Shown here: positions 1-12,202 of the stretch, in pieces
Layout of the letters: every line of letters starts with the position of its first letter
Numbering within the stretch: position 1 is the stretch's first letter
Assembly: GCA_016647705.1 (NCBI GenBank)
Contig: CM028334.1
Coordinates: 9,457,546-9,521,545, forward strand
Length of the DNA: 64,000 bases
Reading direction: 5' to 3'
Origin: Eucommia ulmoides
Lineage: Eukaryota; Streptophyta; Magnoliopsida; Garryales; Eucommiaceae
Position numbers and translations under genes: made by a program
Notes under the pieces: generated by a model
What the model was told of the DNA's origin: nothing
Databases searched by the model: none
The model's input: only the letters and a program-made list of their open reading frames with translations

Positions 1-330
1 GAGGTTGTCGGATTAGATAAAAACCGTTATAGCTAACTAAATGAAATCGATTATGCATTATATGAAAGAGATTAATACCTAAGTAATTACTGTAATTAGA
101 ACTAACCCAATAGTTGTAGTTTATCTTAGTATAGTAATTAGAAAACAAACAAATTATGATTAGTCGAGATAATACGAAACTATGTAAATCACAACACTCA
201 ACCGAATTACACGAATTTCCCAGTGGAACGATATCCAATCCTAAAAGATCCATTATATTAAAACTAGACCTCGTACACTTGCGAGTAGTCCAATTACCTC
301 GAAGAGGAAACAAGGTTGTGAATCCTCGCG
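1..330 (+). mobile_element. Athila-like LTR 3' end fragment
   Basis: No gene here. Around 215-285 the sequence has the layout seen at the 3' ends of the Athila-like LTRs elsewhere in the window (42600-42706, 49030-49162, 44920-45039): a 'gaacgatatccaat' type block, then 'ttaaaac', then 'cgtacacttgcgag'. The left end lies outside the window and the right end is not defined. 331-529 shows no recognisable gene and probably belongs to the start of the hAT element or its flank. Confidence 0.4.
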
Positions 331-1025
331 CGTACAGTAATACTTTCTTAAAGTTTTCGATTTCTTAATTCAATTATGGAAAGCATGTATTGTAACTTTC
401 AAATTCTACATCTATATAATACAATGGTGAAGACGAAGACGAAAGAGATTTTGAGTTCGATTTCCAATTTCGATTTTGATTTCAAAAACGGAGAGCATAG
501 CCTGATTTCGACTTCGAATCCTGTACACAGTTTATGCAAGACCCTGATTTGTTTTATCGCACAATTTGAGTTGCATTTTAATACATTTAGAAATAACAGG
601 GTGAATGGCAAGGTTAATTTTGTGATTTAAAAATTTAGGGATCAAATTGTAGTTTTCAAAAATTTAAAATTATAGTTGGATTTAAGGTATTCCTTAAAGA
701 AAGTTTAGGGGTCAATTTGCAAATTTAAAAAAAAAAACATTTATTATACACTTTGGGATTCAATTTGTCATTTATTTTTAAAAATTAAAATGTTAGGGTG
801 AAATCAGAATTTAGAAAATCTTGAATTTGGAAATTGGACCAAGATGAGGATTTTAAGAAAATAGGGGGAGATAAGAGTAATAAAACAAAGTTTATTTTAA
901 TATATTTATATACATATATTGTGTGTGTGTTTGTTGCCGTGAAAACAGCCGAAAGAAGAGAGTGGTAGGTGGGCGACATGGCATCAGGAGAGGTGAAGGG
1001 GACGACATACGGCCGAATTTCCATG

Positions 1026-1027
<2 letters not shown>

Positions 1028-1061
<34 letters not shown>
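1028..1061. repeat. (AC)n microsatellite
   Basis: Near-perfect CA dinucleotide run inside the family A solo LTR. It accounts for the Val-Cys and Thr-His open frames read through it on both strands. Confidence 0.95.
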
Positions 1062-1063
<2 letters not shown>

Positions 1064-1431
1064 CACACACGAGGGAGAAGGGGAAAACAAAATAGAAACT
1101 GAGAACGAGGAAAACAGAAGAGAGAAGAGAAAGAGATGAGGCGGTTCGTCGGGGGTGAAAATTCAAAGCAGAAAATAGAAACGCAGCGTGGGTATGTGTT
1201 TGTGTCTTTCGCGAGGGTGTCATCCTCAAACTTCAGAGAGAAAGAAGGTGTCGTCAGCCGGTGGACGTCGTCAATTTCGTGGGTTGCAGTGGTTCGAATG
1301 CGTGAGTGTGTGGTTGTTCTTCAGTTTGATCCGTGTGTATGTGTTATCCCTGCAGTGTGTGTGCGTGTTGTGTGTGCATGGTGGTCGCCAGAGTTGGCCG
1401 AAAAGTTAGAGAGAGAGAAAGTGGGTTTGAC

Positions 1432-1433
<2 letters not shown>

Positions 1434-1472
<39 letters not shown>
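1434..1472. repeat. (GT)n microsatellite
   Basis: GT dinucleotide run inside the same LTR, with further shorter GT-rich stretches up to about 1810 and an A/G-rich tract at 1930-2020. Confidence 0.95.
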
Positions 1473-1478
<6 letters not shown>

Positions 1479-2030
1479 TCTGTTTTTGCCAACAGCGTGT
1501 ATGTGTGTGAGTTTGATCAAAACATGTGGGTTTGTGTGTGTTTATGTGTTCTGGGTGTGTATGTGTATAATCAGTGTGCATGGTGGTGTGTGGTGGTCGC
1601 CATAGTTGTCACTGGAAAGTTAGAGAGAGAGAGGGGAGTGAGCGTGTGTATGTGGACAATCGGCAGTGCATGTGTATAGCTGTGTGTGTGTTTTAGTTGT
1701 GTGTATGTGTGTATAGTCGTTAGGGGTAGTGATCATCGAAGTGGAGTGTAGAGTTAGAGAGAAAGAGAGAGAGCAGCGTGTGTGTGTGTGTGTTACTGTG
1801 TGTGTCGTGTGGGCGGATGGTGGGTGTGCATGGGGGTAGACGTGGAAGTGTGTGGATTCGGTTGTCCGATGGTGCATGAGTTCGGTTGGTGGGACGGTGA
1901 GGCTTGATCTACGGTGAGACAGCAAAACAGAAATGCAAAACAGAAAAAAGAAAAAAGAAAGAAGAAAAAGAAAAAAAAAAAAAAAAAAGGAAAAAGAAAA
2001 AGAAAAAAAGAAAAAGAAAATGACACAAAC

Positions 2031-4332
2031 TGTCACGACCCATCCCGGACACCCGTCATCCCGGGGCCGGCGTGACGACAACACGACATCACCTGAATGC
2101 CAAACCAACACACAGAATGACAAAATACATATCAACTATATAGCACCAAAATATAAATATCTATATACAATTTATCTACTATGGGGACATACTCATCCCC
2201 AAATATAGGAACAACCAAAATAAAAACCCTGAACCCCTCACAGATTCGCCTCAAACAGCTCATCTCAAAAACCTACACCCGAATCCATCGTAGGACTCTA
2301 TCTAGCGCCAGTAGGGGACCGACTCCTAGCTGTTCCACCTGCGAGTGTACTGCCTTCTTAGTAAAAACCATTTTCTACATAATAATAATACATTCTAAAT
2401 AATACAACATTTAAATGGATCAAGCGTAAATATATAAATACCACACAACTGGTAAAATCTCCAGTATATAAGTAGTGAAAATAAAGCGATATAAATAAGT
2501 TTCATTCAAACTCATCCAGTATAAAATAAGACCAATCACCATATATATAATAAATCACCAAATAAAAGTAAGACACCACATCTCAAACACCACACCACTT
2601 ACCGGCTAGCCAAAGTGATCGTTTAACCTCACGATCGGGAGTTGCAATGGTACCGTAACCATCCGTAGGATATGCCTTCCTAGCGGACCTAATTGCGTAG
2701 ATCACCACCTATCGGACGTCTTTGGAGGCCATAATATCAATCACCATAATAATATTAATCATCACCTGTCGGACCACCCTCCAGATAGGACATAAACTAT
2801 GGCATAATCAATTCAATAATATCATCATCAAATCACAAATTAATATCCATTTGCCAGACATCCCTCCAGACAGACCATAATATAAATCACCACCTTATCA
2901 ATACCGTCAAAATCACCAACGTCCACCTCTTTTTCGCAAAACCAACCTTTAAATCCGAAAATCATATTTTTCACCATTGTTTGAAAACCGTCTAATTTCA
3001 ACGAAACCATTTTCCCCCTTTATTTTTAGAAAACCAAGTATTTTTAGGAAAACATATATATTTTCCACTCTCTTTTAAAACCACCAAGTCCAACGAAAAT
3101 CCTTTTCAACTTTCTTTCAAAACTAACGTAATTTAATGAAAATCTATTTTACCGACTCACCCAAAACCTGCTTGATCCACTTCATTTTTAAAAGCATCAA
3201 ATTTAAATACAACCATTTCTATCATATATAGATATAAAAATAGTTTGGCAAGAAGACAGTACACTCACCTGATATTCCGCTCTCAAAAGCTCCACCGACT
3301 ATCCGCTACCGAACTTTCGATAATTGTGAACCTATTTGTGACAGAACCTAAATTAATATTTTATGTAGAAATAATCTAACCATGCTATGAAATCGTCATT
3401 TTCGTAATTTCCTATTCCCCGCATTTTCTTTTGGAATATTTTCATTTAATTAACATCGCTTCATTACGGTTTACTATATAAACTTTGTTCATATAAACGG
3501 TCTCATTATTTTTTTTTCATCATTTCGACAATTTCGATGTTAGTAATTAAATTAACAAATCATGAAATTTTAACGAGAAATGTTACCCATTCCGAATCGG
3601 TTGTCGATCTCCTCACGAATTCTTTAATTTTTGCTTACTGCTGCCCATCGCCTAAGCAAAATGGCCACTGCCTAGGCGAACTCGAGCAATTTTAGTTCCC
3701 AAAGTTCCACTGCCTAGGCAAAACCATCACCGCCTAAGCGGATGATCGTCTTCCTCTTTGCTCTGTTTTAAGTTTTTCAACCGCCATTATCTCTCTCTCG
3801 CACTTTACTAACTCAACTCCGGCAACCATACCACCAACGGCCCATACACAACCACAACACACACAAACCTCACCGTCACATCACACACAACACATACAAG
3901 GACCTCACAAATACCCCCATGCACCATCAGACAAACAACACCGCCGACGATACCCTCTCTCTTTACTCCGACGGCTCACCTCCGACCTAAATAACATACA
4001 CCCATATAGTAGTTGGACACCTACAAAATACCCAGAGCACACAAACACACACAAACCCACACAATCGCCGACCACCGGACACCCACCAACTAACCCATCT
4101 TCACTTCTCTATTTTTCGACGACACAACACACATAGCATACCCACATACACACATATTGTTCATACACATACATACACAACAATACACACACGACACACA
4201 CGACGATGGACGGAAATAGAACACATACACACCCAATTACACGCCGGCGACTCTTCTCCCTCTTTCTTCTCTTTCTTTCTCTCTCTTCCTTTCTCTCTCT
4301 TCGGTTCCGGACCCCTCTTCCCGTTTTATCTT

Positions 4333-4394
<62 letters not shown>

Positions 4395-4706
4395 AACACA
4401 CACAAGAAATGTGTATGTGCTCACTGGCCGGACAAAGACCATGCCTCTCCTTATCATTTTCACCAACTCCCATTCTCTTTCTCTCTATATATAATGAAGA
4501 TATTTTTATAATATTACACAAATCTCCCCTTATATTATGCTGGGGTAGCAATTAAACCCAATCTATGTTTTAATGTTTATACAAAATTTCAAAACAACCT
4601 CCTAAAATTTTAATTCATATAATAAATATCGAAATCTTTCCTGGTATTTTTGAAATATTTAAAACGCGGTTTAAATTTTATGTAGGTCAAAAGTTTGGGT
4701 CTTACA
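2031..4706 (-). mobile_element. Solo LTR, family B, copy 1
   Basis: Plus-strand start is tgtcacgacccatcccgg and end is gggtcttaca, flanked by a perfect target-site duplication CAAAC (2026-2030 and 4707-4711). Read on the minus strand it is a TG...CA LTR ending GGGTCGTGACA, the same end type as families A and C. The same LTR occurs complete at 23626-26190. It contains no gene. A palindrome cluster built on GCCTAGGC lies at 3640-3750 and a self-complementary microsatellite at 4334-4402. Confidence 0.9.
4334..4402. repeat. Self-complementary compound microsatellite (GT)n(AT)n(AC)n
   Basis: A GT run leads into a long TA run and then an AC run, so the whole tract is its own reverse complement and could fold into a hairpin or cruciform with a stem of roughly 30 bp. 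Confidence 0.9.
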
Positions 4707-6015
4707 CAAACCACCCCACCAAAAAATCTAAAATTTAACCTCGTGGCTATCGAAAAATGCGGGGAAAGGTAGAATTCCAAACTTCTTTAATATATGCATT
4801 TAATTGTCTCAATGTGAAATACGTGTTATTATTATCAGTGAATTTAGCATTCGCATGAAAGATGTTGATATTGTTTGGTATATTGTGTGAAGTATTACTT
4901 GTGGAAATTATATGAAATGATTTAGACGATGTGGAATTTATGTGACGAGCCTGTTTATGTGGTTTACGTGTTATATAAATTAAATGTACATATTAAAGGA
5001 GTTGGAGTTCTACTGAGCGTTGGCTCACAACCCCATAGTGTTTGGATTGTAGGGTCCGCTGGGAGAAAACGAGAGAGAGAATAATTTATTTGAAATTCAA
5101 GTTGTAATAATTGTAATTATTATTTATTGTTGTGATTGGAGAAAACAATAGTTATAATTATCGTAGTTGTTGTAAAATACTTCTCTCGAATTTAATGTAT
5201 TAAAAAAAATTGTGGGAATATAATTGGCTTGATTTTATATTGAAAATTGGATTTTAAATTATAAATTCGAGATCTTTTTAATGGGTCATCATTGTGTAGA
5301 AAATAAGAAGATAAATTTTAAATAGATGAATGATTTTATTTGGTGATACTTTAAATGGTAATTATTATCATAATAACGATTCCCGTCATAATTACCGAAC
5401 GTTGTAGATTGGAAGTTTGACCAGTCGGGTTTCAGGTTTAGGAATTTATCTATAGGAGAAACCATAGTCTAGCCCTGGGAAACCAAGTCGGGTCGTGAAA
5501 GTTTACTCTGATTTGGCGATTTCGATTTCGATTCCGATTCCAATCCTATACATGTTCGAGCTCGATTTTGATTTTTCTGCATAGGTATGTATAATCTTTC
5601 CCTCTTATGATTTTCATGTTTCTGAACCTATGTTTTTTTTCATGTTTCTTCTTCGTGTTTCATGTTTTCGTTTCTGAACTTATCTTTGTTTTATGTTTCT
5701 GTTTCTGAATATATAGAATTTGTTTCATGTTCCTGTTTCGTGTTTCTGTTTCATGGTTCTGAACCTTCTTCATGTTTCTGTTTTATGGTTCTAAACCTTC
5801 TTCATGTTTCTGCTTGGACTTGTGGTGTTCATGTTAATTAAATAGTTCAAAGTGGGATTTACATTAACAATTCTTTAAATAAATATTAATGTTATGAGAA
5901 AACTATTGAATTGGTAATTAGAACGTTAAAGCATGAAACATGTAAGACTATATTTATTTGTTATTCTATATTTATTTGTTATTTTGCTTATCGTAGTCTA
6001 TATTTTCTTTTAGTG

Positions 6016-8110
6016 ATGGATACTATGGTAACGAATGAAGTGAAAGTCAACAATCCGAATGGGAATATTGCTTCTACTGGACAGCTTCCCCCTAAAAATA
6101 CGATACGTAAAAGAAAAAAATATGATGTGTGGGAGCATTTTGATGAATTTAAAATAGGGGGTGAACCAAAAGCATCATGTTTATATTGTAAAAAATTTAC
6201 CGTGCTAATTCAAAGCGTCACGGTACAAGTACTTTAAGAAATCATTTGCATAGTTGTCCTAAATATCTGTATAAAGAACAACATAAGGGGCAAGCAACAC
6301 TGGGTTTTAAACCAAAAAATTTTGGAGAAGATGGTGGTCAACTTGTTGCATTAAGTTTTAATCAAGAAGACGCTAGAAAGGCTCTTGCAGAGATGATCAT
6401 AATATATGAATTGCCTTTTAGATTTGTGAAACATTATGGGTTTAGGAGGTTTTGTATTGCTTTGCAACCAAAATGGTTAAATATTTCTCGATATACAATT
6501 GCGCGTGATATAATGAAGATTTTTGATGTAGAAAGAGAAAACTTGAGAAAACTTTTGAAAGGTCGTAGGATATGTTTGACTACAGACATATGGACGTCCA
6601 TTCAGAATTTAAATTATATGTGTTTGACTTGTCATTTTGTAAATGATGATTGGAAACTTGAAAAAAAATATTGAATTTTTGCATTGTTGACGATAAAGGG
6701 GAAACTAATGGTAAGAAGATTGAGCAATGTTTGCTTGAATGGGGAATTGAGGGGTTTTTCACTTTAACGGTGGATAATTCTAGTTCAAATAATCTTATCA
6801 TTAAATTTTTACAAAAGGTGACAAAAAATTGGAAAGGCACAATTTTAGGTCACGAGCTTTTACATATGAGATGTTGTGCTCACATCTTAAATTTGATAGT
6901 TGTGGAAGTGTTAAAAGACTTAGATGATTCTATTCAAAGGGTTCGTGGAGCAGTAAGATATGTAAAATCTTCACCTAGTCGATTTCAATCTTTCTTGAAA
7001 TGCGTTAATATGTTGAAAATTGAGTTCAAGAGTCTTTTGTGCCTTGATATGCCAACAAGGTGGAATTCCACCTACAAAATGTTAGATTATGCTGGGAAGT
7101 TTGAAAAAGCATTTGAAAGATTAGACGTTGAGGATCCTAGATTTCGTGCTTATTTTCTTGAAAAATATATGAGTGATATAACTGGATCTCCTCTGAATGA
7201 TGAAGATTGGGTAAGATGTTGTGCGTTTGTTAAATTTTTGAAATTGTTTTATGAGGCAACGAAACATTTCTCTGATACATTGTATGTTACTTCGAACTCA
7301 TTTTTCGATGAGATTTTTATAATTCGAAGCGCAATTGATCGCTTGATCTTGGTTCAAGATAATGGGATGACTAAAATGGCGATGAATATGAAATCAAAAT
7401 TTGAAAAGTACTGGGGAAATGGGGAAAAGATTAATGTTATTTTGTATGTAGCTGTTTTGCTAGATCCAAGGAAAAAGCTTTCATATTTTCAATTTTGTTT
7501 TTCGAAAATGTATACTACTGAGATTGCAAATTTATTGATTGACAATGTGAAGCTTGCTATAAATCAATTGTATGAATGCTATTTTTCTATGGAGTCAATG
7601 AGTACGCATGTTGAAACTAGGGGTGGGAGTGGCCTAAATGAGAATGGGAGTGGAGATGTGACTTCTACATCAATTATGGATTTAGATATTATAGATGAAA
7701 ATCCACATATGTTGATTGCTTCCCAATTTGAGAGTTTTATGGAAGAAAAAATAGATATGGGGGGTGGGTTTGAGGTAGAAAAGTATTTAAGAGAATTACC
7801 TGAAAGGATTAAGTATAAAAACTTTGATATTTTGGATTGATGGAAGGTTAACTATAGTAGATATAAGGTGTTGGATTTGGTTGCTCGTGATGTATTGGTT
7901 GTTCTTGTGTCAACTGTGGCGTCAGAGTCTGTATTTAGTATTGGGGGGGCGAATACTGGATCCATTTTGTAGTTCATTGTCCCATCAAATGGTTGAACGT
8001 CTTGTTTGTGCACAAAATTGGTTGTTATCTTCAGTGCCAATATCTCTTCGCAATATAATGGATGATGTCAATGAATCTGAAAAAGATATCGAACCGGGTT
8101 TGTATTATTT
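6016..8110 (+). pseudogene. hAT transposase pseudogene (BED finger, hAT core, hATC dimerisation)
   Basis: This gene would encode a cut-and-paste transposase of the zinc-finger BED / RICESLEEPER type. From the start: a BED finger (CLYC at about 6178, then LRNHLHSC in another frame), the first catalytic-Asp region LTTDIWTS (about 6580), TVDNSSSNN (about 6769), the CxxH-type RCCAHILNL (about 6873), the domain next to the dimerisation region, then the hATC part with VASESVFS (about 7920) and the LDPF...QNWL block. It cannot make protein. There is a frameshift inside the BED finger (about 6200-6215), a frameshift at the A7 tract 6661-6667, a TGA where the family has Trp at 7838-7840, and a frameshift at the G7 tract 7943-7949. 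About 700 residues of sequence are still recognisable, so decay is moderate. Confidence 0.9.
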
Positions 8111-8507
8111 AAGTTTTTTATTTTATAGAATTTAATTTTTTATTGTTCATAAAATTGAGATGGGATTTACCAATTATTTGATTTAATTTATAATAAGTTC
8201 TCGATCAATCGGCTTCAAGTTCAACAAGCGGACAATCAAGCACTATTACTATTTGTTGATGATGCAGACCACGTGGTTAAGTTTGTCTTTGTATTTCATT
8301 TTTTTAATTCTTGTTTCGATATCTATATTTAGTTGTTTAGTTAATTATTAATTGGATTGTAATAGTGAGCTTGTATCTTTAGATTTTATTTTTTACGTTC
8401 GTAATGTTTTTTCTATTTTTTTGTTATTGTAATTTTATGATTTTTTTTTTTTTTTGCAAGTTTTAGTAATGTGATGATTTGTTTGTCTTTTAGCAATATT
8501 TATTAGC

Positions 8508-8696
8508 TCAAACCGTAGCTAATCTCAAACCGCATATTATTGGGCGGTTTACAGTTTGAAGTTGTCAAACCACACACTTAAACCTGCCCCAACCCGCACA
8601 GTAGTGGGTGGTCAACGGTTTGAAGTAGTGCAAACCACATAGTAACGGTTTGGTCTGCGGTTTTAGCCCAAACCGCCCCAACCCAACCTCCGCAGA
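8508..8696. promoter_or_regulatory. hAT subterminal repeat array (AAACCG/CGGTTT)
   Basis: About nine copies of AAACCGC/AAACCAC or the inverse GCGGTTT lie in 190 bp just inside the element's right end. hAT transposases of the Ac type bind such subterminal repeats, so this is a likely binding region; binding is inferred. Confidence 0.6.
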
Positions 8697-8701
8697 CCCC
8701 T

Positions 8702-8807
8702 AATTCACAACCAATCCCTGTAGAATGATATCCAATCGAAAGGTCCACTATATTAAAACTGGACCCGTACACTAGCAATGAAAGTGGCGACGCGAAATTG
8801 CGGCCAC
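8702..8807 (+). mobile_element. Athila-like LTR 3' end fragment
   Basis: Contains 'caatccctgtagaatgata', 'ttaaaactggacccgtaca' and a final 'ccacca', matching the end region of the Athila-like LTRs near 42640-42706 and 49070-49162 and the window's first 330 bp. Only about 106 bp remains between the hAT end and the next element. Confidence 0.5.
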
Positions 8808-9686
8808 CAATATCCAACTCATATATTCCAAAAACAACTAGTTAACAACTAGTTTTTTAATAGATTCTCGAAATCCTTAAAACTATAACTACACAGTCGA
8901 TTAACCGACCTCCATATGATCAGTTGACTGATTGATATAGGATGCTAGCCAAGCCTTGTTTAAATACCAGTCGGATGACCGATTGCCCATGGGTCGGTTG
9001 ACCGATCAATTCAGGATGCTCTTCTAGGCCTAATTTCGGCCCTGGTCGGTTGATCAATCACCTATGGTTGGTCAATTGATCGATACAGAGAGTTTCATTT
9101 CGGTTCATCCATTAACTGATCTCCCCTGGTCAGTTAACCAATCGATTTAGAGACTCATCCTTTTTCCAGCCTAGGCCCAACAGTTAATTGATCCTTTGAT
9201 GGTTGGTTAATCAATCAAAGCTGGAACACCCTACTCTCAAATTATTTCAACTCCAAACTTCAACGTTTTAACCCTTTAACAGATTTATTTTTTCGGTTAA
9301 CTTAATTGACACTAATATTCAATTTTAAACACTAATCTTACTTAGGTCAATTTTTATTTTTCAATTTCACATTAGAGCAAATAATTAAACACTAATTAAG
9401 ACATTAATCTCATCAAATTAAACACACATAAATATAAATCATTTAATTTGTGTCGTGTGTGATCCTAATCGGGATACATTAAGAGTAAACGGGATTTGAG
9501 TTATTTTTATCTAATTTTTTTAGAATCTTCAATACTCTTCATCTCATTAATGTTCGTCTCTGCATCCTCATAATTACTTCATGATTTGATCTTGATTGAA
9601 ACTCTTCAACTGAAACAGTCAATAAACACATTATTTTCGCAAAAAACATCAACTCTTAATTGTCCATCAAAACCTCGAGATCAACA
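8808..9686 (-). mobile_element. Truncated 3' LTR of the SIRE-like Copia element E
   Basis: The stretch 8808-9105 matches 13768-14030 in the other LTR of the element. On the minus strand the LTR starts TGTTGATCTCGAGG at 9686, directly next to a polypurine tract (9688-9702, AAAAAAGGGAGAGATT on the minus strand). The outer part of this LTR, corresponding to 12205-13767, is missing. It contains an array of degenerate TCGGTTGACCGA palindromes (8895-9225). Confidence 0.7.
8895..9225. repeat. Array of degenerate TCGGTTGACCGA palindromes
   Basis: About ten variants of a 12-bp palindrome lie 20-50 bp apart, for example gtcggttgaccgatc at about 8992 and cagtcggatgaccgattg at about 8961. The same array is at 13850-14010 and, in the large Copia element's leader, at 41140-41413 and 49163-49255. 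Confidence 0.75.
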
Positions 9687-10342
9687 ATCTCTCCCTTTTT
9701 TATGATGACAATTAATTTTAATGTTTTTTTTTTCAAAACAAGAATGTAACCACGCTCCTTCTAAATCTGAGGATGAGTTTTTTAACTCGTTTAAGTACAA
9801 TCCTGAAGATAATTCAAAAAACTCATCAGATATTCAACAAAGCACAAAATATGATCAATAAAACAATTATAGATATTCAATAAAGCATAACAAGATCATT
9901 TCAACAATGTTCTCCCCTTTTATTAGTGCAATGCTTAGACGAATAAATCCTAAATATTAACTAACTCTTTTTAGGAATAATAATGATTTCCCATTTGTCA
10001 AATCAATTTAATTCAATAAACATTAAACATATACTCCCCCTTTGTCATCTCAAAAAGTAGGGAAGGAAAACCAAAAACATCACTCTAGGCATGCAATCTC
10101 CCCCTATATAGGTGTAGACAAGCTAATCTATGCTTAGGAGAATAAACCTGAGCCAATCAAAAACATTATAGCATGAAATCATATATGCTTTACTTATGAT
10201 ACCAATTAATGTATTTCCTATAGACATAATCAATAAATATGTAATCTTTAATGCACTAGGACATGAAGCATATTTTTTAAACATGACTTATAGTAGATCT
10301 CATATAACATAGCATAAAAATATCATATATAAATATGTAAGC

Positions 10343-10872
10343 TTATCTGATTATCATGTAATAATTCAAAGACAACTTAAGAATATGTAAAACAGCACAA
10401 GTCTTAGAAATTTTTACCAGAGTATTTAAACTTATTTTTTTACTCATGACATCATCTCCAGAAATCACATGACTTTTATCTTTAGGTGTCAAAGACGTAA
10501 ATTTTACTTTATCCCTTGTTACGTGTTGCGAACAATCACTTTCTTGGAACAATTTGTCCTTACAAATAGATATTTATTTGATAACTTGCAAGAAACACCT
10601 CAACAAGTTCCTAGGTGGTACCTAATCTACATGGGTCCAATCTTGTTAGTCAGGACAATTTTAGTTCCTTTTGGAACCCAAATTTGTCTGCAGTTAAATA
10701 TTTTAAAGAAATATCTGTGAATAGTATGCCCCACAACATTACATTTAAAACATTTAACGAGATCCCTATTTTCATAAAAGAATTTATGAAAACATTTTTT
10801 CTTATGATTTTTTTGAAACCTAATACCGGCTTTATCAAAGATACCTTGTGAACTTCCCAAAAGCATTTTCAA
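10343..10872 (-). pseudogene. Copia (SIRE-type) zinc knuckle and protease remnant
   Basis: The upstream frame reads LVKCFKCNVVGHTIHRYF, a CCHC knuckle (the last Cys is now Tyr), followed by the linker QIWVPKGTKIVLTNKIGPM common in SIRE/Maximus-type Copia polyproteins. Further on, SDCSQHVTRDKVKFTSL matches the family's protease start, where the active site is usually DSGCSRHMTG, so the catalytic triplet is damaged. Frame changes separate the two blocks. Not functional. Confidence 0.75.
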
Positions 10873-11009
10873 ATTATCCTCACCGCCGGTGAATTTGAGA
10901 ACTATTTAATGTAAATCCAACATCTTAGATTTCAATTCAGTGTTTTCAGATTCGTAATCCATCACTTGCTTGTTTAATGTGTTAATTGTACTTGAAGGGC
11001 ATTAATGTT

Positions 11010-12150
11010 TTAACACTGATTTTTATAATCATGCGTTAGTTCCTGATAAACATCAAATAAATCATCGAAATCTAAAAAACAAGAATTAGAATATTTACGT
11101 ACCTCAACTCCAGTGGCCATCAAAGCAAGCGTAGTTGAATCATCACTGCTCGATTTTTCTGAGCTACTCGACTCCGAGTCATCCCAGGTGACTTTTGTTG
11201 ACTTCTTCGTACTCTTCTTCACGTTCTTCTTTTCTTTTTATTTTTTTTTCTCTTTTTCCTTCCCTGGCTCGGGACATTCGGATTGAAAATTATTGGTCTT
11301 GTGATAGTTAAAGCATTCCACATTACTCATGTTGAAATTTCTCTTTCCCCGGCATGTTCGTCGAGTCATTTTTCTGAAATTCTTCATGAGAAGCGTCACA
11401 TCATTTTCTTGCTCACTATCAAGACTCATATCATCACTTTCATCCTCAATCTCATTTTTCTGAACCTTTAATGCCAAAGATTTCTTTTTGATATTCCCCA
11501 CATCACCCTCATATCCTCGAATTGTCATCTCATGCGTCATTAGATTACCGATGAGGTCGTCAATTTCATACTTTGCAAGATCCTTTACTTTCTCAATCAC
11601 AGTCACCTTCAGTTCCCACACTATAGTTAATGATCTCAAGATCTTTCGAACTTTATCCTCCGTAGTGTAGGGCTTTATGAGTTGATTCAAATGGTTGCAA
11701 ATATTGTTTAATCTTGTATACATCTCTTGAGTCGATTTTGCCTCACCCATTTTGAATAATTCGAATTGACAAATGAGGGCGTTGATTTTTTACTGTTTCA
11801 CCTGACTAGTCCGTTTGTGGGTGATTTGCAATTTATCCCACATTTCTTTTTTCGATGCACAACTTGAGACCCTAGAATATTCATTAGCATTTATAGAGCA
11901 AAATAAAATGTCAATAGCTTGAGAATTAATAGAAAGCTTCTGTTTATCAAAAGTGGTTAGCTATTCTTTCTTCTTGGCAACTCCTTTTTCCTTAGGGACA
12001 AACAGACCATACTCAATTGTTAGCCACACATCATAATTTGTGGCATGAAGAAATGCAATCATTTTGTCCTTCCAAAATGCATAATTTTTACCTACAAACA
12101 AAGGTGGTCAGTGCATAAACTACCCCTCACCTAGTGTGTCTATCGGGTCC
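11010..12150 (-). pseudogene. Copia gag (UBN2-type) pseudogene
   Basis: The best frame, 11750-11238, reads MGEAKSTQEMYTRLNNICNH and on through a UBN2-type capsid domain. It then has an acidic stretch and a broken zinc knuckle in which ECFNYHKTNNFQSECP has lost the second Cys. The N-terminal part (about 12150-11750) is readable in pieces (FWKDKMIAFL, then a stop). Downstream, 11222-11010 holds the Ser/Asp-rich tail (WDDSESSSSEKSSSDD) common in SIRE-like gag. Several stops and shifts break it. It lies between the PBS and the protease remnant, the normal Copia order. Confidence 0.85.
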
Positions 12151-12190
12151 ACCATGTAATCTTTGTTAGCTAGTGTATCGAGTTAAACCA

Positions 12191-12202
12191 GCTTTGACAC
12201 CA
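12191..12202 (-). other. Primer-binding site (initiator Met tRNA type) of element E
   Basis: The minus strand reads TGGTGTCAAAGC, two changes from TGGTATCAGAGC, two bases inside the LTR edge at 12205. It fixes the 5' LTR as the right-hand one. Confidence 0.75.

Larger units (their letters stand above)
535..5500 (+). mobile_element. Solo LTR, family A (Tekay/Del-like), split by a second solo LTR
   Basis: The sequence starts tgcaagaccctgattt and ends ggtcgtgaaa, matching the termini of the paired LTRs at 32349-34222 and 37467-39430. It is flanked by a perfect 5-bp target-site duplication, GTTTA, at 530-534 and 5501-5505. There is no internal region, so it is a solo LTR left by LTR-LTR recombination. 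Without the inserted LTR at 2031-4706 it is about 2.3 kb. The middle (about 1030-2025) is a long purine/TG-rich tract. All open frames inside it are low-complexity artefacts. The GGGTCGTCACA-type end next to a Met-tRNA PBS in the paired copies suggests the Tekay/Del branch of Ty3; that assignment is inference. Confidence 0.85.
5506..8701 (+). mobile_element. hAT (Ac-type, RICESLEEPER-like) DNA transposon remnant
   Basis: The element holds a broken transposase gene (6016 to about 8110). A leader at 5580-5820 is full of imperfect 'catgtttctg' repeats. The 3' end has many AAACCG-type motifs in both orientations and finishes in a 'gcagacccctA' end. The sequence left of the solo LTR (about 420-529) has the same 'tttcgattttgattt' texture as 5515-5575, so the solo LTR probably inserted into the hAT 5' part. 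The left terminal repeat and an 8-bp target duplication could not be found, so the left boundary is uncertain. Confidence 0.75.

Noticed and set aside
785..2208. Several overlapping open frames on both strands rich in Val-Cys, Thr-His, Phe or Lys
   Set aside because: They are translations of GT/AC and A/G-rich simple repeats within the family A LTR, with no conserved domain.
5500..5700. Search for the hAT left terminal inverted repeat
   Set aside because: No TAGGGG-type end matching the right terminus at 8701 was found here or at 331-529.
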